DNA from: Pedobacter sp. Bi126
Lineage (GTDB): Bacteria; Bacteroidota; Bacteroidia; Sphingobacteriales; Sphingobacteriaceae
Length of the DNA stretch: 64,000 nt
Reading direction: 5' to 3'
Assembly: GCF_918698245.1 (NCBI RefSeq)
Contig: NZ_CAKKMS010000001.1
Coordinates: forward strand, 1,178,001 to 1,242,000
Shown here: piece after piece, positions 25,723 through 34,197 of the stretch
Position numbering within the stretch: position 1 is the first letter of the stretch
Layout of the letters: each line of letters starts with the position of its first letter
Position numbers and translations under genes: made by a program
The notes under the pieces: generated by a model
Databases searched by the model: none
What the model saw: only the letters and a program-made list of their open reading frames with translations
What the model was told of the DNA's origin: nothing

Positions 25723-26577
25723 TTATCCCTTAAGCTGTTTAATTACTGCAATAATATCCTCTTCTCCATATTTTGCAGCCGCATCTTCGAAAGTATTTAG
25801 CGCTGTTTTAGCCAATGGTGATGAAATTCCTTCGGTTTTAGCCAGGTTCAGATCTTTTACAATATGTTTAAGTGCAAAAGCAGCTTTGTAATGATCAGCA
25901 ATAATGGCATCACCTTTAATTTTGGTAAAAATATTACCAATGGCTGCATTATTGATCAATTCTAATAAGTCTTCTGTTTTAATCCCTTGTTCATTCGCAA
26001 ACAAAACGGTTTCGGCCAGGCCCTGTGCATATAAGGCCAAAAGCGAATTGATGGCCAGCTTTGCGCTATTACCCGCACCATTTTCGCCAACAAGTTTGGC
26101 AAGTTTGCCCATTTTTTCCAGAATCGGTTTTACCTGATTAAAAGCAGCTTCTTCACCGCCAACCATGATAACCAACTGACCGGTTTCTGCCTGCTTTACA
26201 CTCCCTGAAACCGGTGCATCCAAATAAAAGTTTCGTTTTGCCTTACACTGTGTGGCCATTTCTTTTGAAATAGAAGGAGAAACCGTGCTCATATTGATGA
26301 TGATCTTACCCGATGTTTCTATACTAAAAAGGCCTTCTTCTCCCTTAAAAATCTGTTCTATCGCGGCATCATCAGAAACCATAACGATTACCACATCAGT
26401 AGCTGCAATCAGCGCTTTAGGTGTTTCGGCTATTGATGCGCCAATCTCTTTCAACGAAGCTTCTTTATCCTTGCTCCTGTTATAGACAGTAACTGTATAA
26501 CCTGCTTTTATCAATTGCCCTGCCATCGGGATCCCCATATTCCCTAACCCGATCCAACCTATTTTTGTTGTATTCAT
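25723..26577 (-). CDS. 3-hydroxyisobutyrate dehydrogenase-family oxidoreductase
   Basis: A 284-aa NAD(P)-dependent beta-hydroxyacid dehydrogenase. The Rossmann motif IGWIGLGNMGIPMAGQLIKAG lies at the N-terminus. The substrate-binding DAPVSGSVKQAETGQL is near residue 120 and the catalytic-Lys helix GAGNSAKLAINSL near 168. The length matches the family. Members oxidise 3-hydroxyisobutyrate, tartronate semialdehyde, glyoxylate or succinic semialdehyde, and the sequence alone does not decide among them. It appears monocistronic, with its own terminator, and is divergent from the alkC-like gene. Confidence 0.85.
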   Translation of the reverse strand: MNTTKIGWIGLGNMGIPMAGQLIKAGYTVTVYNRSKDKEASLKEIGASIAETPKALIAATDVVIVMVSDDAAIEQIFKGEEGLFSIETSGKIIINMSTVSPSISKEMATQCKAKRNFYLDAPVSGSVKQAETGQLVIMVGGEEAAFNQVKPILEKMGKLAKLVGENGAGNSAKLAINSLLALYAQGLAETVLFANEQGIKTEDLLELINNAAIGNIFTKIKGDAIIADHYKAAFALKHIVKDLNLAKTEGISSPLAKTALNTFEDAAAKYGEEDIIAVIKQLKG

Positions 26578-26749
26578 TTTGTTATTTTTATAATAGCAAA
26601 TGTGCCAAAGAAAAAGCTGAAATCCTTAAACCCCATGTAAAAATGATACGATGAAGTAATTATTTGAATGAGTCGCCTTAATATACTAATATTTTTAGTA
26701 AATTAGCACCACATTAAAATAATCTCCCACTTTGTAATTACCATACCAT

Positions 26750-27853
26750 ATGGCCAGCCCGCTTAAAGATTTATATTCTCCAGCCTTTTACGATAGATTA
26801 GCCCATGCATTAACGGTTACTGTTCCAGGTTTCGACAAAGGAAAATTTATTAAAAAGGTTTTTACTGCTGACTTCAAATCAAAAGAATTAAAAGAGCGGA
26901 TGAAACATACCTCGAAGGTATTACATGATTTTTTACCCGAAGATTATCCTCAAACGATAGCGTTGATTAAAAAAACTATCGCACAATTAAGGCTTCAGGG
27001 TATTGGAGAAGATAGCTTGGCTTATATGTTTTTACCTGACTATATCGAAACCTATGGTATAGATGATTTCGAAGCTTCGGTTGAGGCACTCGAATTTGTT
27101 ACGCAGTTTGTAAGCTGCGAATTTGCCGTTCGTCCTTTCATTTTAAAATACGGAAACGAGATGATTTTAAAAATGAAAAAATGGTCGCTGCACGAAAGCC
27201 ATAAAGTAAGAAGGCTCGCCAGTGAAGGCAGCAGACCACGCCTACCCTGGGCCATGGGTATTCCCTTTCTGAAAAAAGACCCGACATCCATTTTACCCAT
27301 ACTGGAAAACCTTAAAACAGATCCATCAGAATACGTAAGGCGGAGCGTTGCCAATAGTTTGAACGATATTGCAAAAGATCATCCCCATATTGTTTTAAAT
27401 ATTGCTAAAAATTGGTCGGGTTTGGGTGCCGAAACAGATGCCATTATTAAACATGGCAGCCGTACATTACTTAAACAAGGCCATGCAGATATCCTTAAAC
27501 ATTATGGCTTAGATGATGCAGGGATTTTATTAAAAGATTTCAAAATCTCGACGCCCAAGATCAAAATTGGCGAAAGTCTGGAGTTTTCATTTTCTATTCT
27601 GAACGAAAATCGGACTGAACAAAAGGTTAGATTGGAATATGCCATTTACTATAAAAAGCAAAACGGCCAGAACACAAAAAAAGTGTATAAAATTTCGGAG
27701 CGGACTTATCCTGCAGGTGCAGCAGTAAACATTATCCGCAAGCAAAAATTCGTACTGATTACGACACGTAAATTTCATCTGGGCGGTCACCAGGTTTCGA
27801 TGATCATTAACGGTGCCGAGAAGGAAATTTCACACTTTGAATTAACGGCTTAG
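26750..27853 (+). CDS. alkC: AlkC-like DNA alkylation repair protein
   Basis: A 367-aa protein made mostly of HEAT-type helical repeats (about 1-260). VRRLASEGSRPRLPWAMG near residue 154, followed by YVRRSVANSLNDIAKDHP, are signatures of the AlkC/AlkD glycosylase superfamily. The C-terminal 100 residues (about 265-365, KISTPKIKIGESLEFSFSI ... FHLGGHQVSMIING) form an Ig-like domain, as described for AlkC but not AlkD. AlkC enzymes remove cationic N-methylated bases such as 3-methyladenine. Its 3' end overlaps the convergent nudix gene by 12 bp. Confidence 0.82.
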   Translation: MASPLKDLYSPAFYDRLAHALTVTVPGFDKGKFIKKVFTADFKSKELKERMKHTSKVLHDFLPEDYPQTIALIKKTIAQLRLQGIGEDSLAYMFLPDYIETYGIDDFEASVEALEFVTQFVSCEFAVRPFILKYGNEMILKMKKWSLHESHKVRRLASEGSRPRLPWAMGIPFLKKDPTSILPILENLKTDPSEYVRRSVANSLNDIAKDHPHIVLNIAKNWSGLGAETDAIIKHGSRTLLKQGHADILKHYGLDDAGILLKDFKISTPKIKIGESLEFSFSILNENRTEQKVRLEYAIYYKKQNGQNTKKVYKISERTYPAGAAVNIIRKQKFVLITTRKFHLGGHQVSMIINGAEKEISHFELTA

Positions 27854-28300
27854 TTTGGATTTTAATTCATCAAGCAAAGCGACCTGCTTTTCGTTGATGT
27901 GTTTTACGGCATTATTGTAGGCAAACCATTCGGCTTTGTCTATTTCAGCGAAACTTTTCTTTTTGCCCGATCGCGGCGGCCATTCAATTTCGAAAGTATT
28001 GCTAACAATTGTAGAAGGATCAAGATCTCCTTCCACAGCCCAGCACAATACTTTTTTACCTCCCTTTTGTACAACAGGACTTAATTCAATGAAATCGCCA
28101 GTTAAACTTTTACCTGTTTCCTCTTTAAATTCGCGGATAGCAGCCTTTAACGGCTCTTCACCTTCATCTAATTCCCCTTTCGGCACTGTCCAAAAGCCTA
28201 AATCTTTTTTGGCAAAGAACGGCCCGCCCGGATGAACCAGAAAAAATTCTACCTGCTGATCTTTTCTTCTGAAGAGCAATATTCCGGCACTCTGTTTCAT
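27842..28300 (-). CDS. Nudix hydrolase
   Basis: A 152-aa Nudix protein. The box GELDEGEEPLKAAIREFKEE (starting at Gly42) fits GX5EX7REUXEEXGU fully. The surrounding GPFFAKKDLGFWTVPKGE and IEWPPRSGKKKSFAEIDKAEW segments match the COG4119-type NTP pyrophosphohydrolases. It should hydrolyse a nucleoside-diphosphate-X compound; the substrate is not predictable. The 3' end overlaps alkC by 12 bp in convergent orientation, so antisense interference is possible. Confidence 0.85.
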   Translation of the reverse strand: MKQSAGILLFRRKDQQVEFFLVHPGGPFFAKKDLGFWTVPKGELDEGEEPLKAAIREFKEETGKSLTGDFIELSPVVQKGGKKVLCWAVEGDLDPSTIVSNTFEIEWPPRSGKKKSFAEIDKAEWFAYNNAVKHINEKQVALLDELKSKLSR

Positions 28301-28364
28301 AAGGGCAAGGTAGGGATTTGGAATTGAAAAGGAATTGAGTTTGTCTTAACATCTTTCGGCAAAG

Positions 28365-28452
28365 ATCCTGAAACAAGTTCAGGATGACGATAGTTTATTA
28401 GAATTCACCATGTCTGATCCCGCGTTACGTCATGCTGAACTCGTTTCAGCAT
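28365..28452. repeat. Inverted pair of dispersed palindromes
   Basis: ATCCTGAA-ACAAG-TTCAGGAT (28365-28385, followed by GACG) and ATGCTGAA-CTCGT-TTCAGCAT (28432-28452, preceded by CGTC) are two copies of one element in opposite orientation. They lie in a 422-bp gene-free stretch (28301-28722) that also holds a CCCCCTT/AGGGGG hairpin near 28604-28620. I see no gene there. Confidence 0.6.
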
Positions 28453-28652
28453 CTTCAATAGCCTCTGAAAATAAATGCAGGTTATAGCTCGTCAGTTTAG
28501 CTTTACAGGAAAGCTTTAAAAAATGTTTTTAATCGAACTGAGGCATATAACATGGAGAGAAACAAAGTGATCTTTTAAACTCTTTTTATTTCTCATCTCC
28601 CTGCCCCCTTCAAAGGGGGACAACAACACTCAAGAAAATCTTTTTAATGAAA

Positions 28653-28684
28653 AAAGCAGTTAAGCTTTTACACTTAACCGCTTT
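28653..28684 (-). terminator. Terminator of the 63-aa gene
   Basis: AAAGC-A-GTTAAG pairs with CTTAAC-C-GCTTT around an 8-nt loop. The minus strand continues with six T. It is 38 nt after the 63-aa gene stop. Confidence 0.7.
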
Positions 28685-28722
28685 TATATAATCTGGTATG
28701 ATGAGATTTAATTGGAGGCGTT

Positions 28723-28914
28723 TTACAACAACCCGTACAAACCATGAGCGTAATTCCTTAATGAAGAGGATACCGTCTTCATCTTATCCGGAGATGGGCC
28801 TTTTACTTTATACGCTTCTGGATGAAGTTCTAAAGGTTGTTCGTTAATTTGTTCTGATGTGTTTCTATTGCTTAATGTAGCATGCTGTTCTTCGCTTAAT
28901 TTTAAAGGTGCCAT
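28723..28914 (-). CDS. 63-aa hypothetical protein
   Basis: A small soluble protein starting MAPLKLSEEQHATLSNRNTS, polar and Ser/Glu-rich, and ending NYAHGLYGLL. There is no signal peptide or metal motif and I do not recognise a family. Support for a real gene comes from ATG usage, normal codon composition and a clean intrinsic terminator 38 nt downstream. It lies 71 bp from the start-distal end of the GH92 gene, on the same strand. Confidence 0.55.
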   Translation of the reverse strand: MAPLKLSEEQHATLSNRNTSEQINEQPLELHPEAYKVKGPSPDKMKTVSSSLRNYAHGLYGLL

Positions 28915-28985
28915 GATCTTGAAATTTATACTAGAACAACAGGATTATCTGGAATAAGTTTGCAGTTTTTTGTAAATTTTTAAAA

Positions 28986-31070
28986 TTATTGCTCAAGACT
29001 CGAAATCCAGTTTTCGGTATCCGAAATTTTAACCGGTACGGCAGAAGCAACGATTTTTAGTACCCCTCCTGCATTGATATCGGCTTGCGTGATAACGTTC
29101 TTTTTGAAAGGTTTTCCGTTAAGAAAAACGGCCTTGATATATTTGTTTTTAAAGCTGAAATTTTCCGTTTCGATGGTAAATGTTTTTCCTTTTGGCAGGT
29201 TATAGCTTAGCGATGGAAATAAAGGCACATTTAAATAATAAATCGGCCAGCCTACACAGGCAGGAGAAAAACCACTTGCCGCAAACACATACCAGGCACT
29301 CATTGCACCGGCATCATCGTCCATCGTACGCAGATAGGCATGTGGCTGGTTTCTGTAAATTTTACCGATATAACTACCGATTCCGCGGCTGTTATCGTTA
29401 AAATAATTCTGGATTACCGTATCAGCTGCCAATTGATGCATCCAATATTGCGATTTATAACCAGACTTGGTAACATTATACATCAATGGTACCTGCAAAT
29501 CTGGTTCATTGGCATGGTTGTATAAATCACGCGCAAAAAATTCGTCGAGTTTTGCCAGATAAGATTCCTCTCCCCCGTCCAGTTCAATCAATCCTTTAAA
29601 ATCATAAGGCACAAACCATCGATATTGCCAAATGGTACCTTGGTATAAACCACGGGCCTGCATGCGGTCGACATCATTTTTGGTCATATCTTTAAAATCT
29701 TTATTCCAATATTTCTTGTATTCAAGTGCTTTATTGAGATAAAAATCAGATTTTTCTTTATTCTTTAAAATCTTAAAGATTTCTGCCAATGCCCAGTTAT
29801 CGTAACTCGATTCCAGTGCTTTATCCGGAGATTTATAATCCAGGCCATCTACCTCTTTCACTAACGAATCGGCAATCTTGTTAAAATCTACCGGATAACC
29901 CTTGCGGTAGGCATCAAGCAAAACCACAATGGCATGTTCAGAACGCACAGTATTTGATGGCTCATTTAGCCCGGCATAATCTTTTTTGCCCGAGTTATAG
30001 AGATCAGCGATAGAATTAACCATTCCAGCATACCTGTCTTGTTCAATTAGCGAAAGCAAAGGTAACTGCGTACGGTAATTGTCCCAAATGGCCCAGCCAT
30101 TGTAGCGGATTTCTTTATCTTTCTGAATTTCCCCTTTTGTATTGCGATATGTTCCATCAGTTTCAGAAATTACATAAGGCGATTGCATGGTGCGGTATAA
30201 AAGCGAATAAAATAGTTTTGCACTTTCCAGATCGCCATTTACGGCAATTTTAGAAAGGTTTGTATTCCAATCGGCTTTGCTTTGTTCTTTTATAGTATTG
30301 AAAGGATTTTTATTGACAGAAGCTTTTGCGGCTTCGACACTTACCGACGAAAGTGCAATATTGATTCCAACTGAAGTTAATTCTCCTTTAAGCATGGCAA
30401 TCATTTTATGATCGTCGATTACTTTCCACGATACATTATCGCCGATTTTCATGTAATAAAACAGCTTGTATTTACCTGCTCCACAAGTTGTTTTCGAGGT
30501 AATCCATCCGCTTAGGGCATTACCGTTTACCTCGTGCGATTCGGCTACAAAAGCACCATTAAAAGCATAACCTAAATCGAGATAAAAACCTTTGGCCCCT
30601 TTCGGAAATTGGTAGGCATGCTTCCCGGCTTTGCTCAATACGGTAAAACTGGCTTTAATTTTATTTTCGAAACCTACTTCATAGTAACCCGGACTTGCTT
30701 TTTCAGCAATCTTGATCAGTTCTGACTTCGCCGGATCACTGCCTAAAAATGGTTTGATGAAAATATTACCACCTGACCCCTGACAGCCTACTCCTTCGAA
30801 ACGGTTGTGGGTAAAGCCTTCAAATTTCTTGGCCAGGTACTCGTAACCGGTATGTGTTTTAGGATAAGTTTGAGGGCCAATACTCAACATGCTAAAAGGG
30901 GCCGATGCAGCTGGCGACATCTGCCCATGATCTGCTGAAGATCCTAAAAAAACGTTCACCTGGTCGACAGGCTTTGCTGTTTTAACAGAAAAAAGCTGCG
31001 TTTTTTGTTGAGCTAAAACGTTTAACGAAAGAAACGGCAATAAAGCCAGTAGTTTAATGGAAAGCTTCAT
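28986..31070 (-). CDS. GH92-family alpha-mannosidase
   Basis: A 694-aa exported enzyme (signal peptide ending NVLAQ). DQVNVFLGSSADHGQMSPAA, THTGYEYLAKKFEGFTHNRFEGVGC, YNGWAIWDNYRTQLPL and DDDAGAMSAWYVFAASGF (from Asp584) follow GH92 order. The catalytic-acid motif is HANEPDLQVPLMYN (His519-Glu522), where most GH92 members have HGNEPSHHxxYLYN. These are Ca-dependent exo-alpha-mannosidases acting on N-glycans or yeast mannan, periplasmic or surface. No SusCD or other glycosidase is adjacent, so it is not in an obvious polysaccharide locus. The changed NEP flank may alter linkage specificity. Confidence 0.85.
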   Translation of the reverse strand: MKLSIKLLALLPFLSLNVLAQQKTQLFSVKTAKPVDQVNVFLGSSADHGQMSPAASAPFSMLSIGPQTYPKTHTGYEYLAKKFEGFTHNRFEGVGCQGSGGNIFIKPFLGSDPAKSELIKIAEKASPGYYEVGFENKIKASFTVLSKAGKHAYQFPKGAKGFYLDLGYAFNGAFVAESHEVNGNALSGWITSKTTCGAGKYKLFYYMKIGDNVSWKVIDDHKMIAMLKGELTSVGINIALSSVSVEAAKASVNKNPFNTIKEQSKADWNTNLSKIAVNGDLESAKLFYSLLYRTMQSPYVISETDGTYRNTKGEIQKDKEIRYNGWAIWDNYRTQLPLLSLIEQDRYAGMVNSIADLYNSGKKDYAGLNEPSNTVRSEHAIVVLLDAYRKGYPVDFNKIADSLVKEVDGLDYKSPDKALESSYDNWALAEIFKILKNKEKSDFYLNKALEYKKYWNKDFKDMTKNDVDRMQARGLYQGTIWQYRWFVPYDFKGLIELDGGEESYLAKLDEFFARDLYNHANEPDLQVPLMYNVTKSGYKSQYWMHQLAADTVIQNYFNDNSRGIGSYIGKIYRNQPHAYLRTMDDDAGAMSAWYVFAASGFSPACVGWPIYYLNVPLFPSLSYNLPKGKTFTIETENFSFKNKYIKAVFLNGKPFKKNVITQADINAGGVLKIVASAVPVKISDTENWISSLEQ

Positions 31071-31273
31071 TATTTGTGTTTGTTTTTAAATCGCCCTAAA
31101 ATAGTATTTTAACATGAAGTAGGTATTATGTTTTAGGTTCTTTACAAAAGGGCCTTCTCTAATCGTCACCCTGAATTTATTTTATTAGCAGTTTTTATTG
31201 TTTTAAAGGTCTAATAGCTACTTCGTGGTCAGGGTCTTTATAATTATTTATGGATGCTGATCCGGACATCACG

Positions 31274-31338
31274 ACAGCATAACCACAGATAAACACGGAT
31301 TTTTATATCTGTGTGCATCCTTTCCATCTTTGGTTAAA
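31274..31338. repeat. Dispersed 'accacagataaacac' intergenic element
   Basis: ACCACAGATAAACACGGATT, then TGTGTGCATCCTTTCCATC and TTGGTTAAAT. This is the plus-strand counterpart of the element at 15122-15210. It lies at the start of the long repeat region. Confidence 0.5.
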
Positions 31339-31377
31339 TATTTGCTTGCGCCGAATAGCTTCACTTAATGACAATGA

Positions 31378-31588
31378 CCGGGGCTATTGAGGGAAGCAGC
31401 ATTTCATTTGTTGGATTGCAGGGTGCACAAACCCTTGTCCTTAAACCCGACAGCAGCGGCAGCTCCCGATTCTTCATCGGGACTATAGCGAATGGCGGGG
31501 CTGAAAACCTCAAAGAACCACAAGCCGCTCATTTTCTCTAATAAGAATATCTTTTATTTCGGTCGGTGAGACACCAACCGATAGGATA
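31378..31588. repeat. Structured repeat, copy A
   Basis: A unit of about 210 bp containing ATTTCATTTGTTGGATTGCA, CCTTGTCCTTAAACCCGACA, a CCCGAT-TCTTC-ATCGGG hairpin, TATAGCGAATGGCGGG, and a TCGGTCGGTG-AGA-CACCAACCGA hairpin. It is followed by GGGATT-TGC-AATCCC-like sequence near 31610-31622. Confidence 0.8.
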
Positions 31589-31768
31589 AATCCTAAGCTA
31601 TTAAGACGGGATTGCAAATCCCAACTAACATTAGAAAAAGCTTTAACAAAATATGATTTTTTTTATTTTTAGAGCGCAAGGCCTGTGCAGGATAAAAAGT
31701 TCCTTCCCGTTTTTCGCTTTTACGCTTCGCTGCCTCGTACCTCATTGCTGCAGGGTAACGCTTCAACC

Positions 31769-32004
31769 GGGGCTAAGTGGCTACAGCAGCATTTCATTTG
31801 TTGGGTTGCAGGATGCACAAGCCCTTGTCCTTAAACCCGACAGCAGCGGCAGCTCCCGATTCTTCATCGGGACTATAGCGAATGGCGGGACTGCAAACTG
31901 CCAAGAACCACAAGCCGCTCATTTCCTAATAAGAATATCTTTTATTTCGGTCGGTGAGACACCAACCGATAGGATAATCGCAAATAAATGCCCTTCGACT
32001 ACGC
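31769..32004. repeat. Structured repeat, copy B
   Basis: The same order of blocks as copy A, highly similar through the CCCGACAGCAGCGGCAGC core, both hairpins and AATAAGAATATCTTTTATTT. It extends further right with AATCGCAAATAAATGCCCTT and CGACTACGC, shared with copy C. A 125-codon frame crossing it has no gene-like features. Confidence 0.8.
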
Positions 32005-32099
32005 TACCATTGACGTTATTTTGCAAATAATTATTAATCAACATTTTAACAAATTTCGCATTTCCATCCAGCTAGGCCATAGTACGGTATCCCCGTTCT

Positions 32100-32280
32100 A
32101 CTTAAATCCGGCCTAACAAATTTTTCGGGCTGCACTGCCCAAGCCTACCTGCTGGCTTCGAAAGAAAAATTTTCAGCCGGCAGTTTTTGTTTCTTTTTGA
32201 TGCCAAAAAGAAAGAGCCCTTAGGCGGCGGCGAGCCGAGGCAAGGTTGAGCCAAGGGCAATAACCAAATATATACGTCAT
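32100..32280. repeat. Separate degenerate intergenic element
   Basis: A stretch with AAGAAAAATTTTCAGCCGGC, TTTTTGATGCCAAAAAGAAA and GAGCCCTTAGGCGGCGGCGA lies between copies B and C and differs from them. It reads like another multi-copy Bacteroidota intergenic element. No start-to-stop gene is convincing. Confidence 0.35.
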
Positions 32281-32310
32281 TCATATTGATTTTTATACAA
32301 TAAATTACCC

Positions 32311-32613
32311 CTCAGGGTGACCTTTTTTCGAGATTTATCTCATAACTTAATGACATTGAGGTAAGGCTTCAACTGGGGCTATTGAGGGAGGTAGCATTTC
32401 ATTTGTTAGGCTGCAAGGCACACAAACCTTTGTCCTTAAACCCGACAGCAGCGGCAGTTCCCGATTCTTCATCGGGACTATAGCGAATGGCGGGACTGCA
32501 AACCGCCAAGAACCACAAGCCTCTCATTTTCCAATAAGATATATCTTTTATTTCGGTCGGTGAGACACCAACCGATAGGATAATCGCAAATAAATACCCT
32601 TCGACTACGCCCA
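32311..32613. repeat. Structured repeat, copy C
   Basis: Begins with a leader (CAGGGTGACC, TTTTTTCGAGATTTATC, CATAACTTAATGACATTG). It then carries the full core with both hairpins and ends with AATCGCAAATAAATACCCTT and CGACTACGC. Confidence 0.8.
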
Positions 32614-32615
32614 GG

Positions 32616-32716
32616 GTGACATTTTTTCGAGATTTATCCCATAACTTAATGACATTGGGGTAAGGCTTCAACCGGGGTTAGATGGCTACAGCAGTATTTC
32701 ATTTGTTGGGGTTGCA
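32616..32716. repeat. Structured repeat, truncated copy D
   Basis: Repeats the leader of copy C (CAGGGTGACA, CGAGATTTATC, AACTTAATGACATTGGGGTA) and the first core block (ATTTCATTTGTTGGGGTTGC), then stops before the CCCGAC core. Confidence 0.7.
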
Positions 32717-32763
32717 TGGCTTAGACTCAAGGGATTTTGCACAGTCATTCTCGAAAAATAATA

Positions 32764-32800
32764 CAAAAAAAAGCCGTCCTAATGTAAAACATGGACGGCT
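32764..32800 (-). terminator. Terminator of the DUF2911 gene
   Basis: AGCCGTCC (32772-32779) pairs with GGACGGCT (32793-32800). The minus strand then runs into eight T. It is 20 nt after the stop. Confidence 0.85.
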
Positions 32801-32819
32801 CTAAAGTAATTTTACCTAA

Positions 32820-33338
32820 TTATTTAATATTAACCGGAACAGAAATTTTATCCCATTCTAAAGCGAATCCGCTTTTGGTAATTTTATAAACTAAACGCTC
32901 TTGTGTAGCTTTTAATGCTTTTGTTTTAACATCAACACGTAAAGCATCTTTAGCTTCTTCGTATTTGTAAGCACCCCATTGTTTTGGTTCCTTGTTAAAA
33001 ATAGCTGTCCAGGTTCCGCTTTCTTTAGGGATTAAAAAGAAACTGTATTTTCCTGCTGCCAAAGGTTTACCTTCAACTACGATATCTTTATCGGTTTCGA
33101 AAGTAGTAGCCTCGTTTGCACCTGCACGCCATACTTTATCAAAGGCTTCTAAACCGCCCCAGATTTTACGTCCTTTTACAGCAGGGCTGCTGTAGGTGAT
33201 GGTAATGGTTGCACCTTTAACTTTTCCCGTTGCTGTAGCCGCAGGACTTGGCTTAGGCTGAGCATCTTGTGCCATTGCACTTACAGAAATAGTAATTGCT
33301 GTAAATAGCAATGCGATTGATTTAATCATCGTTTTCAT
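32820..33338 (-). CDS. DUF2911 secreted protein
   Basis: A 172-aa protein with a signal peptide ending [68 protein letters not shown] and [16 protein letters not shown] are the DUF2911 pattern. The family is widespread in Bacteroidota; its function is unknown. It has its own terminator and is probably monocistronic. Confidence 0.88.
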   Translation of the reverse strand: MKTMIKSIALLFTAITISVSAMAQDAQPKPSPAATATGKVKGATITITYSSPAVKGRKIWGGLEAFDKVWRAGANEATTFETDKDIVVEGKPLAAGKYSFFLIPKESGTWTAIFNKEPKQWGAYKYEEAKDALRVDVKTKALKATQERLVYKITKSGFALEWDKISVPVNIK

Positions 33339-33482
33339 AGTATTATATTTATCTGTTTTTGTTGTTTTTGATTTTACGAATTTATGGCTTTAGGTTGATA
33401 AAAACTATAATGCCGGTGTCGAAAAAAATTGAGCGAAACTTCACTGTTTTTGAATTCATTCTCAGTTACAGACCAAAACGCT

Positions 33483-34106
33483 TTATTTCTTTCTTCCAAC
33501 AAATCTGATTACTGAGCCCAGGCCGCTATGAAACAAACCCTCATTCAGTTCAATTTCTTTTTCTTCAAGCGCCAGAACCTCATAATTTTCGAAATCAGTT
33601 CTTATTTCCTCAATTGAGAATAACATGTCGATTTCTTTTGGCCCACCAACTTTTTCGTTTTTGGCAAGATAATCAAGATGTTTCTTGCTAAAAGCTTCGA
33701 AAATAAGCAAACCGCCATTGCGTAAATAATTACTCAGTATTTTATGGTAAGTTGATTTAATCGCCGATGGAAAGTGTGCATAAATTAAGGCAATGGCATC
33801 AAACTGTTCAGCTTTATAGTCCAGCTCTTGGAGTTCGCCCACCTGGTAATCAATGCTAACGTTATTGTTTTCTGCGAGTTGAAGTGCTTTATTCTTTCCT
33901 TCAATACTGATATCAAAGGCCGAAACCTTCCAACCGAGTTTAGCTGCAAAAACGGCATTTCGGCCTTCTCCTTCTGCCGGAAAAAGTATTGTTCCGGTAT
34001 CGAGCTGCATCAACTGTTCTCTTAAATAGTTATTCGGTTGTTCGCCATAAGCAAACTCATCGGCACTGTATCGGTCATTCCACCTGTCAAGCCAAGCTTC
34101 GTTCAT
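33483..34106 (-). CDS. Class I SAM-dependent methyltransferase
   Basis: A 207-aa protein. The SAM-binding motif I is [20 protein letters not shown], with motif II VSAFDIS and motif [14 protein letters not shown]. The opening [21 protein letters not shown] and [20 protein letters not shown] resemble the TehB/SAM-methyltransferase subgroup that acts on small molecules. GEGRNA in place of the usual GxGxG is normal for this subgroup. Substrate unknown. It lies 91 bp downstream of the symporter gene; a GCAGCA/TGCTGC hairpin in the gap may separate the transcripts. Confidence 0.8.
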   Translation of the reverse strand: MNEAWLDRWNDRYSADEFAYGEQPNNYLREQLMQLDTGTILFPAEGEGRNAVFAAKLGWKVSAFDISIEGKNKALQLAENNNVSIDYQVGELQELDYKAEQFDAIALIYAHFPSAIKSTYHKILSNYLRNGGLLIFEAFSKKHLDYLAKNEKVGGPKEIDMLFSIEEIRTDFENYEVLALEEKEIELNEGLFHSGLGSVIRFVGRKK

Positions 34107-34197
34107 ATTTAGCGTTATCTATTTTGTCGAAAATAAAGGTATTAAAATTTAGCCTTGCGCTCGGGCAGCAAATATCTGCTGCACGTAAAAATTAGGT

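Noticed and set aside
31653-32030. 125-codon plus-strand frame in the long gene-free region
   Set aside because: It runs through repeat copy B, including its hairpins, and the equivalent frames are broken in copies A and C.
32399-32671. 90-codon minus-strand frame
   Set aside because: It lies within repeat copies C and D; composition and frame follow the repeat, not a protein.
34107-34197. GCAGCA/TGCTGC hairpin between the symporter and methyltransferase genes
   Set aside because: No T tract follows, so I do not list it as a terminator.
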